Positions 31,775 to 42,967 of a stretch of DNA of 64,000 bases are shown here, one piece after another. This DNA comes from Siphonodentalium dalli (lineage: Eukaryota > Mollusca > Scaphopoda > Gadilida > Siphonodentaliidae). The position numbers and the translations under genes are program-made. Numbering within the stretch: position 1 is the first letter of the stretch; the number at the start of each line of letters is the position of its first letter. The stretch covers positions 90,621,980 to 90,685,979 of the forward strand of contig CP136063.1 in assembly GCA_032622095.1 (NCBI GenBank), in the 5' to 3' direction. The notes below the pieces were generated by a model, which did not search any database, was not told the origin of the DNA, and was given only the letters and a program-made list of their open reading frames with translations.

Positions 31775-33020
31775 GTCTGCTTCCTCAGATCTGTTGTTTA
31801 GTCTGTGTTCTCTCCTCACCTTCTTTCTGTCAGTGTCTGCTATCATAATGGCATCATACAGTACTTACTATTTCTTATCTCTTTGTGTTAAACTTCAAGG
31901 AGTCTATAGTTTCCTGTGTTGTGCCTAAATATTTAGTCTGATAGGATCTTGTGGCTCCTGATTTATGAACAATTACATAAGTTTTGTGCAGACTTAAAGT
32001 GGATATGTCATAATTTGGCTATGTTATAACTATCCACCGAATTCTATAACCGCTCTCCAGCAGTCGGGATAATATCTATAAATAGAAACATTACCTGGCA
32101 TTCCTGTGACAGTATTATTGCATGGCTGGAGAAGCGGGCCCCATATAGCACTGCAGAGAGATTCTGTTGATTCATCTACTATATCTCTAAATGGAAGAAG
32201 AAAGCGATCGGCAAAAAAGTGTTTGGCTCGTCATTCCAGCATGATCCTATCGTTGCAAGTTCACGAAGTGCAAGAATATGTGCAAGGAGGGGTGGAGGCA
32301 AGAGGGCCTTGACGGTGTTTGACTTGCGGCGCTTTTTGCAGCCAATTTTGCAAATGCGCTGTGTTTATTGTGAGCGGTCAAATCCAAATTGGGCTTTAGT
32401 TTTCGAGTTACCCCAGCATGTACATTGGTAGCAAAAAATGTGTAACCAACGTTTTATGGAAGGTAAATCTATACATCATTTACGAAAATGATTCGTGGCC
32501 TTATCTGAATTGGCAGAAGCTATGTGTGGTAAGACTATTTGTGAGTTTTCGCAAATAACAGAATCATGACTGTTCAGACAAACTGTCACTCGTCAACTCG
32601 GCACAAAAAATAGATTGTTGGACGTAGCACCCATATGTTATCGTTTGGGGGTGTGGAGCATTTCCTACCTAAAAATGTAAACCTTATTACAATAAATATA
32701 CCCACAAATGTTGAGATAATAGGCAAAAATATAACCCTCCCCAGTGCCATAAAATTCAAAATAAAGCCAGCACTGGCAATAGGAACAATGCAATAATTGT
32801 GAATAATGCGACGTATTTGGTTTTATTTAATATCAATCACACATAAGAAGTGTCAGATGCGAATTTCCATCCATATACACTGTTATAATTAAGAGTATCA
32901 AAATCCAAGATTGCATCCAACATGGTGGCCGATTTTAATTTTAACACTTACTGAACTGCCATACGAAAATATTGTTATGACTACATAAATAACATTTCAC
33001 ATAAAACTGTAGTTTCATTA
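31775..33020. other. unassigned sequence
   Basis: Overlapping plus-strand frames near 32106-32431 have no known motif. A ~65-bp stretch at about 32725-32790 ('aaccctccccagtgccataa') recurs in diverged form at 33594-33664. Confidence 0.4.
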
Positions 33021-33024
33021 TTAA

Positions 33025-33565
33025 AGGTACTCAACCCGATAAAACTCCTCTCAATTACTATTTCAATGGCTTCGGGGGTCAAAAATATTTGATTCGAGTC
33101 GAGGAAGTCACCCATCAAAGCTCAGATTTGTTAGATATCGATTTTAGAAATCTATTATTTTTCATTATCGGGAATACTATCTGGCCCAGAACTCAGTCAA
33201 AATTGCGTTAAAATTACCACTTGATTTTAGAGTTATTCATCCTTGTCTGTTTGAATAGATTTGGAGTACACATCCAGAGCAGATTACGGCAGTTATTGGT
33301 ACTCATCTCGAGAATAGTGTTTTGGTGTACACATCTCGCGCGCAGGTTACGAAACTGACGGCAATTATTAGTACTCATCTCGAGAAACTAACAAATTTCA
33401 AAAATCAATATCTAATAACTCTGAGCTTTGTTTGATGGGTTCCTCGACTCGAATCAAATATTTTTTACCCCCAAAGCCAAAGAAATAGTAATATAGGACC
33501 CTCTGATCGGATTGTTGTTGTTGGAATCTGTTGAGATGGGGACCCTCTTTACGGGTTGAGTACCT
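33025..33565. mobile_element. element J: 541-bp inverted-repeat element, TTAA-flanked
   Basis: TTAA at 33021-33024 and 33566-33569. The ends AGGTACTCAACCC and GGGTTGAGTACCT are inverted. Imperfect arms of about 150 bp share 'aatatttgattcgagtcgag' and 'caaagctcaga'. The repeated 'ggtactcatctcgagaa' marks the middle. Confidence 0.82.
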
Positions 33566-33569
33566 TTAA

Positions 33570-34080
33570 TCCATTGTATCAATTGATGAAATAAAAAGTA
33601 AAAACTTAACCCTCCCCAATGTCATAAAATTCGAAATTAATCCCATCGCCGGGAATCGGAACCAACGAATACGAAAGCCAAACAAAATAAGTCTCATATA
33701 TGGTATACAGTTTGCATCGATGTGTTGATTGTGTGAATGTGTGCATGTGTTGCGTTTTCTTGGTGACTGATACCGAAAATGCCAAGAAAAATACAATTGC
33801 AGATGAATCTTTATCATATTTCAAATTGACTTTCTTGTACACTCGATCAGCTTGGTGTGGATGACTAATATAGTGTCTCTCAATCTCGCGGCATGTGGTC
33901 TGGTAATATCCTATATCATGTTCTAAATGTACCACCCCCATTTATGACACATGTGTCACACGAATATGGTGTGTGTTCTATTCATACAGGGTTAGCGCTG
34001 CCAGAAATTTGCACTTATATGGACTTTGTTTCAAATATATGGAGAAAGACAAACCAACAAACGTAACACAGGTTGCAATG
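33570..34080. other. unassigned sequence
   Basis: It contains the second copy of the 'aaccctccccaatgtcataa' repeat and nothing else recognised. Confidence 0.4.
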
Positions 34081-34090
34081 TATATATATC

Positions 34091-34096
34091 TTTATT
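34091..34096 (-). terminator. polyadenylation signal of the LINE copy
   Basis: AATAAA on the minus strand, about 420 bp after the LINE stop codon and close to the TA-rich end of the element. Confidence 0.5.
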
Positions 34097-34511
34097 GTCC
34101 TCCATTCACGGAGAGATATATACAGACAATTTAGGTTAACAAAGTTTTGACGTATATACAAAGCATGTAGTTCACAATTATGAAAGCAATGAGAACAAAA
34201 AGACAAACAAACAAACTCCAACGTTGCATACTTATATATGGCAACAACATAGTTACAATGTCCTTAGACCCGTTGTTTGACTTGCTTACGACCCTCATGT
34301 CAACGAACACCATGTATTCCAAAAGAAATAAATCTACGTTCAACGAACTGACTATGGCCCTCGATTCACGACACAGAATGTACGTGAACCAATGGCCAAC
34401 GTCACCGTTATAGCGAAATCAATCAATGAGTCACGGGCCAACTCAGCATAACAGTATATGCACATATGAATATACATACTTGTTTACATAATGTATGTTA
34501 TGTTCTGTCCT

Positions 34512-34838
34512 CTACATTTGCCAAACTAATGTGTCGAATGTCTGCCACAAGCGTTCTGATGCTTTAGCAAAGAAACGAATGAACTGGCTGTGGTTTTCAA
34601 CATGGGCCAGAATATTTGGTGACGGACAACCAAAGAACGTGGCAAGTAATTCTGATTCGGTCAGACTATCAATGTGAATGAAACAGTTCACGCCAACGTG
34701 ATTTATGATGTGGTACCAGATATCGTTACGAATATTTGACAACGATGTGTCATTGCAGTATAAGAAAACATGGTTTACCAACAACGGAAATCTGGTACCA
34801 CATAATTTGCAGATATCTGGTTCATCGTAGGCTGTCAT
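34512..34838 (-). pseudogene. LINE polyprotein C-terminus with zinc-knuckle motif
   Basis: The fragment of 108 residues begins near PDICKLCGTRFPLLVNHVFLYC, a C-x2-C-x7-H-x4-C pattern typical of the end of non-LTR retrotransposon RT proteins, where an 'HxxxxC' follows 'CxxC'. After it come an acidic segment (DSLTESELLATFFG) and an aromatic helix (FIRFFAKASERLW). The RT catalytic domain lies outside the copy. Other readings are possible, but I know no better match. Confidence 0.6.
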
Positions 34839-35004
34839 TGTATTGGGAATATTTTACAGATTTACCAGCATACTGTCATTAGCCAGGTTTAGATTCAATG
34901 CATTGTAACATACAAATTCAGGAATAAAAAAACTATAATATTTTATGTATGATCTTAGTTGCTGACATTTGGTACATCAATAGTATGTTATCCACTCCTG
35001 TCCA

Positions 35005-35258
35005 CAAGCCTTGAAATAGGGTGTCTGTCATTTGCAGAATGAGGTCCCCAGAGGGTGAATTTAGTGATGCTACCCCACATAGTGGGCTAGCATCACAAAA
35101 TTCACCCTCTGGGGACCTAATTCTACTTACACCTCAGCAGAATGAGGTTCCCAGAGGGTGAATTTGGTGATACTATCCCTCTATGCGGGGTAGCATCACT
35201 AAATTCACCCTCTGGGGACCTCATTCTGCAAATGACAGACACCCTATTTCAAGGCTTG
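35005..35258 (+). mobile_element. family A compact MITE with perfect 8-bp duplication (A10)
   Basis: CCTGTCCA at 34997-35004 and 35259-35266 flanks a 254-bp element. The ends CAAGCCTTGAAATAG...CTATTTCAAGGCTTG are exact. The two hairpins are joined by only 'acctcagcagaatga', so the central region is deleted. Confidence 0.95.
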
Positions 35259-35353
35259 CCTGTCCAGCTAGGTAGCAGAGATCATCACCTGAGGGTCATA
35301 TACAGGTTAAAATAACTCACCTCTGCAAACAGATGTACAGAAAATAGCTTTAA

Positions 35354-35745
35354 CCCTTTACCCAACAGAACGGCCCTGTGCCAATGCATTCTCTTATATA
35401 TGCGAGTCGACCATAGGTCGCCTCGCATATATAAGAGAATGTATTGGCTTAACACATTAAAAATTATAAAATTGTTAAAGAATGTAAGAAAAAATGGTAA
35501 AAAGTGTTAAAAAAAGATTTTTTTTAGGCCAATGCATTCTCTTATATATGCGAGGCGACCTATGGTCGACTCGCATATATAAGAGAATGCATTGGCACAG
35601 GGCATAACTGTAACTATCACAATGTGGTCAAGGAGCCGGTTCCAATGATATCCATATTTGTATGGTTCTATTGAGACAGACCAAAGATATTTTAGGCTGT
35701 TGAAGCTTTATTTGGCCGGTTTTGGCCGGTTTGTTGGGTAAAGGG
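35354..35745 (+). mobile_element. family C two-hairpin MITE, intact (C6)
   Basis: TTAA on both sides (35350-35353 and 35746-35749). The ends CCCTTTACCCAACA and TGTTGGGTAAAGGG are perfect inverted repeats. There are two 'gcattctcttatatatgcga' hairpins, an AT-rich spacer between them, and about 150 bp of unique sequence after the second. It is nearly identical to C7. Confidence 0.95.
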
Positions 35746-35869
35746 TTAAAACAAAGTTTTCAAATGGTTGTCTTTGGCTCTGGAGTCTGGAATTTAAACT
35801 GGAATCTTTATATAGAAAACATAATACAATTATATTTTCATTATACCGCCACTCTCGAAGAGAATGGGG

Positions 35870-36020
35870 TTATACTGGATTTATCTCGTCTGTCCATCCA
35901 GCTGTTCGTCCGTCCATTCTTTATCCCTCCGTTTTTATGTTTACCCATACCATAGTATGGTAAACATAGTGTCGTTGTCCGGATTGACCACTCGTCGTTA
36001 GTCCGTCCGTCCGTCCGTCC

Positions 36021-36066
<46 letters not shown>

Positions 36067-36560
36067 AGACACTTTACGCATGGTGCGATAACTGAAATAT
36101 TTTCTATCTGATCGGAACCAAATTTTGTATATGAATTTGTCAGCACCAAATACAGATCGAGTTCGAATATGGGTTCGATCCGAGTTTTTTTTAAGGAGTT
36201 ATGGCCCTTTTTCGACTTAGAATTCATGCATGCTACCACAACTCAAAAAAAATTTATCTGATCAGAATCAAATTTGGTATGCGAGTTTCTCGGACCAAAA
36301 TACAGATCAAGTTCGAATATGGGTTTGATCCGATTGTTTTTAAAGGAGTTATGGCCCTTTGATATAGAATTCATGAACACTTCGATAAATCAATAATTTT
36401 TCAACTGATAGGAACTAAAATTTGTATGTGAGTTTCTCAACTCAAAATACAGATCAAGTTCGATTTTGGGTTTGATCCGGTACTTTTCAATGGAGTTATG
36501 GCCCTTTGATTATTTTATTCATCACTGATATATATCAAAGATACACAGGTGGCACTGTCT
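35870..36560. repeat. (GTCC)n/(GTCT)n-headed tandem repeat, ~125-bp units
   Basis: The palindrome 'accatagtatggt' is followed by 'gtccggattgaccactcgtc', a (GTCC)(GTCT) run at 36001-36066, and units with 'gatcggaaccaaattttgta', 'cagatcgagttcgaatatgg' and 'gagttatggccc'. Related copies lie at 37.07, 46.0 and 61.3 kb. Confidence 0.8.
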
Positions 36561-37069
36561 AGATAGTATCTAATAAATCACCTTCGCAATGCTGTGAAGA
36601 CACAGCTATAGTATCGAGTTACAATGCCATTAAGTTTCTCTCTCTTGTATTGAGTTAATTAACTGCTAGGTGATGTGTTGGCTTTATCACATATACTTTA
36701 TAGAGCTAAGTTCCTCTGGTTGTTCATAGGTGGAATATATGCATGGTTATTTAAATTTCATCTTAAAGGCATAATCTGGTTTCATTGTTTGATAGCATTA
36801 CCATTGGAATTTTGTTGGTTGCATGGGAAGACAACTTTGGTTTTCAAACTTTTAAAAACTTGAGAGCTCTGTATCAGTCTATGGGAACAAAATAATTGTT
36901 TATTTTAAACACTTAGAAATGTAGGTCTAGTTTGTTTTATCTATATATTAATGGAAAGCTTTTTCGACATTTCAATTGGTTACAAATGTGAATTGAAATA
37001 TTAAAGGGGCACACCAGGTTTGATGTATTTTTTCTGTACTCTGCATGAGATAAAACTTGTTATGTGTAC
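36561..37069. other. unassigned sequence with two TTAAAGG-type motifs
   Basis: 'Ttaaaggcataatctggttt' (about 36764) and 'ttaaaggggcacaccaggtt' (about 37003) are similar starts of an unknown repeat. Confidence 0.4.
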
Positions 37070-37310
37070 CTATACCATAGTATGGTATGTTACACATAGT
37101 GTCAATGTCCGGATTGACCACTCGTCTGTCCATCCGTCTGTCTGTCAGTTTGTAGACACTTTAGGCATAATGCGATAACTCTAACAATTTCTATTTGATC
37201 AGAACCAAATATTGTATATAGGTTTCTCATCCCAAAATACAGTTCGAGTTTGAATATGGGTTCGATCCAATTTATTTTAAAGGAGGTATGACCCTTCTTT
37301 TTTTTTAAAT
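37070..37310. repeat. (GTCC)-headed repeat, short copy
   Basis: 'Ataccatagtatggtat', 'gtccggattgaccactcgtc' and 'cagttcgagtttgaatatgg' follow the same order as at 35.9-36.5 kb, but only one unit is present. Confidence 0.75.
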
Positions 37311-37969
37311 TTGAAATTTTGATTTTTCATATTTTTTTTAGATTGAATTTGCTCGCTTAATTTAACATAAACAAATATTTAAAAACTTTTATAATAATAA
37401 AAACAAAATTTAATTAAAAACAAAATTTGTCATTGACACTAAATGTAATTTGTTTTAGTTGTATTTCATTAATTTGTTGTGAAGTCCTGTATTGAAAATG
37501 TGAAGATTTTATTGCAATAGTTGCATGTAATATAATGATATCAATAAATTGTCATGTGAACAATGTTCACTGAACATCCAATATCCATAGTATATGAGAA
37601 TACCTTTAATAGATGTCATTCCAAGCGAAATCTGTTATTAATTGAGTGATAACATATGTTACATACATGTAGCTCTAGGAGGTGGTTGTATGAAGGTAAA
37701 GATGAACAACCTGCTGGCTGGATAATTGTTTATCCTATCTGTCAAATTGATTAATGGCTAAACAATTGGATCTCACAGTGAGAGGGCCTTGTGTGAATAG
37801 GGATGGAGTTATGAGATTTAAAACGACTTCTCCCCCACCCCAATTACTTTAACCCCTTCTTAAGACAAATTATTTTAGCTTTTGATTTTAAGTTAGGTAT
37901 ACTCATATATGTATTTTTTTACTGTGATCATATCTTTGACCAATTATCAGTTATAGCTAATCGCTAGCG
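37311..37969. other. unassigned AT-rich sequence
   Basis: Nothing recognised. Confidence 0.35.
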
Positions 37970-38412
37970 CCAAGGTATGGGTTAAACATCTGCCGATCGT
38001 GATCGGCCTCTCGTTTCCTCCATCCTTCTGTCAGTCTGTCTGTCTGTCCATCTGGTCATATCTCAAACACTGGTTGTCGGATCTCAATAAAATTTGGCGT
38101 GTATGTTTACTACTATGATGGCTTCCAAGGAGTGTTAAATCGTTTTTCCCAGATTTTCCATTCTAGAGTTATTCATGTTTATCTGGAAATGTTGGTTTTT
38201 TTGTCCGTCAGAGCAGATATCTCCACCACCAGCTGATGATCTCAACGAAATTTGGTATGGATGTTCACAACTATGATGGAAATCAACTGAATGTTCAATC
38301 GTTTTGTTTGTTCATGTTTTCCGTTCTAGTGTTATTTATCTTTGTTTATATGAAATTGTTGGGTTTTTTTCCCTATCAGAGCTGGTCCGAGCAGATATCT
38401 CAACCATACTTT
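37970..38412. repeat. (GTCT)-headed tandem repeat, ~130-bp units
   Basis: 'Gatcgtgatcggcctctcg' then 'gtctgtctgtctgtccatct', followed by units with 'ggatctcaataaaatttggc', 'tgtttactactatgatgg' and 'ttctagagttattcatg'. A related copy is at 56.03-56.58 kb. It is cut by the half MITE B11. Confidence 0.75.
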
Positions 38413-38522
38413 CACTGAGAGCTTTACAATGAATGGCAACAAGCCATATATCCGACTAAATCCTGAAATAATTACCCATAATTCTACTGTGGTTAAGGAG
38501 TTGATTATTTAGGGCATTACTG
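38413..38522 (-). mobile_element. family B MITE, right arm only (B11)
   Basis: From the fold centre 'cactgagagctttacaatga' to GGGCATTACTG and TA. Confidence 0.85.
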
Positions 38523-39180
38523 TAGTCGATCGTCTGTGAAATTTTGTAGACACCCATCTAAAACTAACACTATAACAGTACTGTGAATCCCCAACAAACA
38601 CCGGTCAGCTGTACTGGTTACAGATATCAAACACTGGACACCTGTATCTGTTACCAGTAACAATCGCTTACTGTCCACCTGTTTGGTTTTATGGAGAATT
38701 CACCTCATTTCTGTTTGATTTGAGCAACTCTTGATATTTGTTCAGAAATTTCACAATGATGGAGTAGCAGGGACTTGGTTAGAGGGTCTCTGTTGGGGGT
38801 TTCAACAATTGCACAATTTCCAACTCACAAGTTTGTGCTTAATTCCATTTGTGCAACACCCCTCACCCTCCCCCCCCCCCCCCTCCCCCCCCCCCCTCCC
38901 CCCTACTAGCCATGGGGAGGAACGGAATCCATGAGAAATTTTTTATATCGGAATCTTAAAATTGCAAAATCCTAACAACTGGTTGCCTAACTAACATCAG
39001 GCAAATTCACACCCTAATTTGTTTTTCTTAAATTAATTAGCAGTTTTTTACTGGCTACTGGGAGAGACCAGGACATTCCGGGGTATTCAGAGTAATAAGT
39101 TCAACAAACAACCTTAGGTTACTTCCTGACAAATGCAGTTAAGAGTAAATACACAATTAATCAAACTTTTATTTTTTTTA
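38523..39180. other. unassigned sequence with poly(C) tracts
   Basis: C runs at 38870-38883 and 38885-38896 are separated by single T. No gene was seen. Confidence 0.4.
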
Positions 39181-39450
39181 TATCAATCAATCAATCATGT
39201 TTATTTGTACGGTACACCATATATGGTCAAATGTACATGAACACAGAATAACAAGACAAAATGGACGGATTACATGAAACAAAGTTAAGTAACAACAATG
39301 ATATATATCGGTATACGATGATATATGGCAATATATACATATGTTATACCGGTATATGCCTACCATAAGTTGTGATAATATATGTAGATGATTGGCAGAT
39401 ATACCATTCAGAATTGAGACTGGCAACACTGGCATGGTCTCAAGTCGAAG
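39181..39450 (-). mobile_element. LINE-like 3' end with (ATTG)n tail
   Basis: On the minus strand the sequence ends 'caaataaacatg' followed by (ATTG)3, an AATAAA-bearing 3' end with a short tandem tail as in CR1/L2-type LINEs. No coding part is left, so this is tentative. The (TGAT)n resemblance to the SINE tail at 47.57 kb is notable. Confidence 0.45.
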
Positions 39451-39484
39451 AATCTTTGTTTCTTTTTAGTTGTACTTAATTTAA

Positions 39485-39875
39485 CCCTTTACCCAACAGA
39501 AGGGCCCTGTGCCAATGCATTCTCTTATATATGCGAGTCGACCATAGGTCGCCTCGCATATATAAGAGAATGCATTGGCTTAACACATTAAAATTATAAA
39601 ATTATTAAAGAATGTAAGAAAAAATGGTAAAAAGTGTTAAAAAAAGATTTTTTTTAGGCCAATGCATTCTCTTATATATGCGAGGCGACCTATGGTCGAC
39701 TCGCATATATAAGAGAATGCATTGGCACAGGGCATAACTGTAACTATCACAATGTGGTCAAGGAGCCGGTTCCAATGATATCCATATTTGTATGGTTCTA
39801 TTGAGACAGACCGAAGATATTTTAGGCTGTTGAAGCTTTATTTGGCCGGTTTTGGCCAGTTTGTTGGGTAAAGGG
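39485..39875 (+). mobile_element. family C two-hairpin MITE, intact (C7)
   Basis: TTAA on both sides (39481-39484 and 39876-39879) and perfect ends CCCTTTACCCAACA. By eye it differs from C6 at about six or seven positions over 391 bp, so both come from a recent burst. Confidence 0.95.
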
Positions 39876-39894
39876 TTAAGAGTTCGTTACTCGG

Positions 39895-40105
39895 TTGCCA
39901 AACCCCTTTCTTTTTCAATCCACAGTGGATGAAGTGTGCCAGAGCCCGCACATTATTTCTCATTTTAATATGTCACTCAACTCAGATCAAGTTTGAAAAT
40001 TGAGCATATTTTCACCCATGTCGGGGTTCGAACACGCACCAACCTCGTCTAGCCCAGACTGTTATGATGATAACCATCTCAGTCGGCTACGGGGACATCC
40101 TTAAA
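39895..40105 (-). mobile_element. tRNA-headed SINE-like element
   Basis: On the minus strand, GTAGCCGACTGAGATGG (40090-40074) fits pol III box A and GTGTTCGAACCCC (about 40035-40023) fits box B, about 45 bp apart. The body continues through 'gtgcgggctctggcacactt'. The tail and target duplication are not clear. Confidence 0.65.
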
Positions 40106-40299
40106 AATGGAGCAGTTAGGAGCTCAAATGCTGTGTGGGGTGAAGGAGAAGATCACTCGATCTTTTCGACCATCCCGGGCGCTCCGCGCCCATCTACTCA
40201 CTCCTCAAATGCTGTTTTGGAATTTTTATGATCTTACCCAATTTAACTTTAAATATTTGAATTTACAACCAGTTTATGAAATGTATCGAAACTAGATCA

Positions 40300-40795
40300 T
40301 GCCATGAATCTCTACTCTGGCTAACGCCCGTAGAGATCATATTCCACCAGTACATGCAAAAACTGGGAACTTTTTGAAGTTTTGACAGGGAACATTATAA
40401 AGTCGAAAACATAATGCTGGGAATATTATCTCTTTGTTATTATCTGTTCCTTAATAATCTACTTCACTGTAGGTGAAAGTCCCAACTCAAAATTTCACGA
40501 TTTATTAAAAGTGACTTTGTGACAGATTTTGCTTTGCGTCGCTTACAATTATGGAATTAAAAAAATTCTCCTGGGTAATTCAATGTTTATTGTGATATGG
40601 GCTCAGAAAAGACTCAGAAAAGCATGCAATTTTGAGTTGGGACCTTCACCTATATTCAAGTACATTATTAAGGAAGAGATAATAACTAAGAAATATATTC
40701 CCTGTGTTATTTTTCGACTTTATAAGGTTCCCTGTCGAACCCTCAAATAGTTCCCAGGTTTTGTACTGGTGGAAAATGATCTCTACCAGCGTTAT
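40300..40795. mobile_element. element H: ~500-bp inverted-repeat element (H1)
   Basis: The left part 'taacgcccgtagagatcata', 'tccaccagtac' and 'acagggaacattataaagtc' is mirrored on the right by 'gatctctaccagcgtta', 'gtactggtgga' and 'gactttataaggttccctgt'. The related copy H2 is at 28.61-28.96 kb. Confidence 0.75.
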
Positions 40796-41141
40796 ATCGA
40801 AACAAGACTTATTTTTGCGTTGATATTAATCTACAACACAAAAACATACAAAAACGCCATTCATGGAAGTGGAATCATGGTAATGAGTCATCAGAAAGGA
40901 AATAAGAAAATGATGGTTCTCAATGATATACATCAAGGAATTTGTACTTCGGGGAGGGCCCTGACTCTCACCACTAAAATGATATGTCGTTTGATATGCT
41001 GTTTACCTGAAGTTATCAGTGGAACTATGAGAAAAACTATGAGAAAAAGGTTTATATTTGGTCTACATCAACATGAGAAACATAGAAATGCTTTTACTGA
41101 TAAGATATATGGGTGATGTAACATTCTGCAGTGATGTTGTC
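40796..41141. other. unassigned sequence
   Basis: A 115-codon plus-strand frame crosses from element H into this stretch. It has no known motif and starts inside the inverted arm, so it is not called as a gene. Confidence 0.4.
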
Positions 41142-41383
41142 CAAACCTTGAAATAGCATGCCTGTCATTTGCAGAATGAGGTCCCCAGAGGGTGAATTTA
41201 GTGATGCTACCCCGCATAGCGGGCTAGCATCACTAAATTCACCCTCTGGGGACCTCATTCTGCAGAATGATGTCCCCAGAGGGTGAATTTGGTGATGCTA
41301 GCCCACTATACAGGGTAGCATCACTAAATTCACCCTCTGGGGACCTCATTCTGCAAATGACAGACACACTATTTCAAGGCTTG
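41142..41383 (+). mobile_element. family A compact MITE with perfect 8-bp duplication (A11)
   Basis: ATGTTGTC at 41134-41141 and 41384-41391 flanks a 242-bp element. It has CAAACCTTGAAATAG...CTATTTCAAGGCTTG ends and two hairpins set almost back to back ('cattctgcagaatga'). Confidence 0.95.
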
Positions 41384-41456
41384 ATGTTGTCAGAAGCTGA
41401 TTATTGTGCACAGGATACAAAACACCTGTCATTATATATTATAGATAGTGTATACC

Positions 41457-41625
41457 CAGGTCTGAGAATAAGATGCCTATATCACTATATATCCCACACA
41501 GTGGGCTAGCATCACCAAATTCACCCTCTGGGGACCTTACTCTGCATGGCCTCATCTGCTATGGGAGACATAGACTCAGATTAAGTTCCCAAATGGTGAA
41601 TATTGTGATGTACATCCACAGCATT
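41457..41625 (+). mobile_element. family A MITE fragment
   Basis: 'Aggtctgagaataagatgcc', half of a hairpin ('gtgggctagcatcaccaaat') and 'ggcctcatctgctatgggag'. The right half is missing. Confidence 0.7.
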
Positions 41626-41699
41626 ATCTTACGAGGGATTTTTCACCCCAAAACGAAGATTGTTCTGGAATAATGGTCCTTTTGGAAATCGGTCATTAA

Positions 41700-41906
41700 C
41701 CCTTTCAGTGCCAAGTCCGATTTTTGTATCAACCCATATTTCCTTGATCATTTTTCAAATTTATTGATTATAATAATGTGATACATTGATGGAAAGAGCT
41801 CTAAGAGCTCTTTCCATCAATGTATCACATTATTATAATCAATAAATTTGAAAAATGATCAAGGAAATATGAGTTGATACAAAAATCGGACTTGGCACTG
41901 AAAGGG
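41700..41906. mobile_element. family G perfect fold-back element, TTAA-flanked (G1)
   Basis: TTAA at 41696-41699 and 41907-41910 bound a 207-bp palindrome: CCCTTTCAGTGCCAAGTCC and its inverse. The arms are about 102 bp with one visible mismatch (caaccc/gagttg) and almost no loop ('gagctctaagagctc'). Confidence 0.95.
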
Positions 41907-42420
41907 TTAACAGACTGAAACTCACCCCCAAGCTCACATTCTGATCTTTCTATTTAACTTGCAATTAAATTGGTGTTTGTTTTCAAATTAGATATGGATG
42001 AAGAAAGACAATCTTTGGTATTATAGCAGAATGTGTGAAACCCACCCACTCAGCACTACTACTCACCCACCTCTTCATTGATGCCTCATCCCCCTTCTGC
42101 ATTATACAGATTGCAGCATGCACTTAGTTGAAGTGACCTAGGATTTCGTGCTAATATACAAATAATAAACCATTTGACATCTTTTAATTCGCAACACAGG
42201 CCACCTACTGCTGTCTATCTATGACCCTCTTCACGAGCCTGAATGCAACAATTAAATTGACCTCTATTTTAACCCTTTCTGTACTAAATGGATTCTCCCA
42301 TTCAGTTATAAAAGGATACATTGGAATGGTCTATTATTTCTTGGGAGTCCAGGGGGAAAATGAGCAGATGACAGATGTGTGAAAATAAAATGCAGAAGGA
42401 TTCCTATTAACCCTTTCATG

Positions 42421-42665
42421 ATGGGAGCTGCGCTGGTGCAGCATTAAAGATGCTCTGCCAGTGCATTCTCTTATATATGCAACTTTCCCTTTGGAAGCCT
42501 CTCATATATAAGAGAATGCACTGGCTTACAATGTCATAGCAAATACTGTTAGGCCAATATATTCTCTTATATATGCGAGGCTCCCTATGCGAGACTTGCA
42601 TATATAAGAGAATGCATTGACATAGGGTTTTCAAAAAATTTCAGGAAGCACCAGTCATGGAAGGG
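42421..42665. mobile_element. family C two-hairpin MITE inside D5 (C8)
   Basis: TTAA at 42417-42420 and 42666-42669, ends CCCTTTCATGATGGGAGCT and ...CATGGAAGGG. Family D copies elsewhere read 'attcctattcattggtggg' or similar at this point, so the TTAA arose in D5 and was duplicated on insertion. Confidence 0.93.
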
Positions 42666-42774
42666 TTAATATGTGGGAAATGTTTAGATAATAAGTTCAT
42701 CAACGGACATTTGTTAGCTCAACAAACGATCGTTTGTTAAACTTATTATCTGAACATTTCCTAAGTGATAACTA

Positions 42775-42958
42775 CAGTAATGCTCTAAGTAATCGACTTC
42801 TTAACCACAGCAAAATTATGGGTAACTTTTCAGGATTTAGTCGGAAATATGGCTTGTTGCCATTCATGAATGGCAATAAGCCATATTTCCGACTAAATCC
42901 TGAAAAGTTACCAATAATTCTGCTGTGTTTAAGGAGTCGATTAATTAGAGCATTACTG
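42775..42958. mobile_element. family B fold-back MITE, short loop (B12)
   Basis: CAGTAATGCTC...GAGCATTACTG with TA flanks. The central 28 or so bases are missing, so the arms meet at 'gccattcatgaatggc'. Confidence 0.9.
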
Positions 42959-42967
42959 TAGCAAGGG

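Larger units (their letters stand above)
34081..34838 (-). mobile_element. LINE (non-LTR retrotransposon) 3' end, 5'-truncated
   Basis: The minus strand carries the C-terminal end of a LINE polyprotein followed by about 430 bp of 3' untranslated sequence. That sequence reaches an AATAAA signal at 34096-34091 and a short TA-rich tail. This is the usual form of a 5'-truncated LINE copy. The clade cannot be set from so little protein. Confidence 0.65.
42273..42967 (-). mobile_element. family D MITE carrying C8 and abutting B12 (D5)
   Basis: The left end TTAACCCTTTCTGTACTAAA runs to 'gaaggattcctattaa'. It resumes after C8 with 'ttaatatgtgggaaatgttt' and reaches 'aagtgataacta' before B12. The last few bases ('gcaagggtta') follow B12. 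Confidence 0.85.

Noticed and set aside
35841-36239. 132-codon minus-strand frame with a (TDRQ)n stretch
   Set aside because: It is the translation of the GTCT/GTCC microsatellite and its flanks.
36561-37069. inverted-repeat element bounded by the two TTAAAGG motifs
   Set aside because: Both motifs point in the same direction, so they do not form terminal inverted repeats.
40769-41116. 115-codon plus-strand frame as a gene
   Set aside because: It starts inside the inverted arm of element H and has no recognisable motif.
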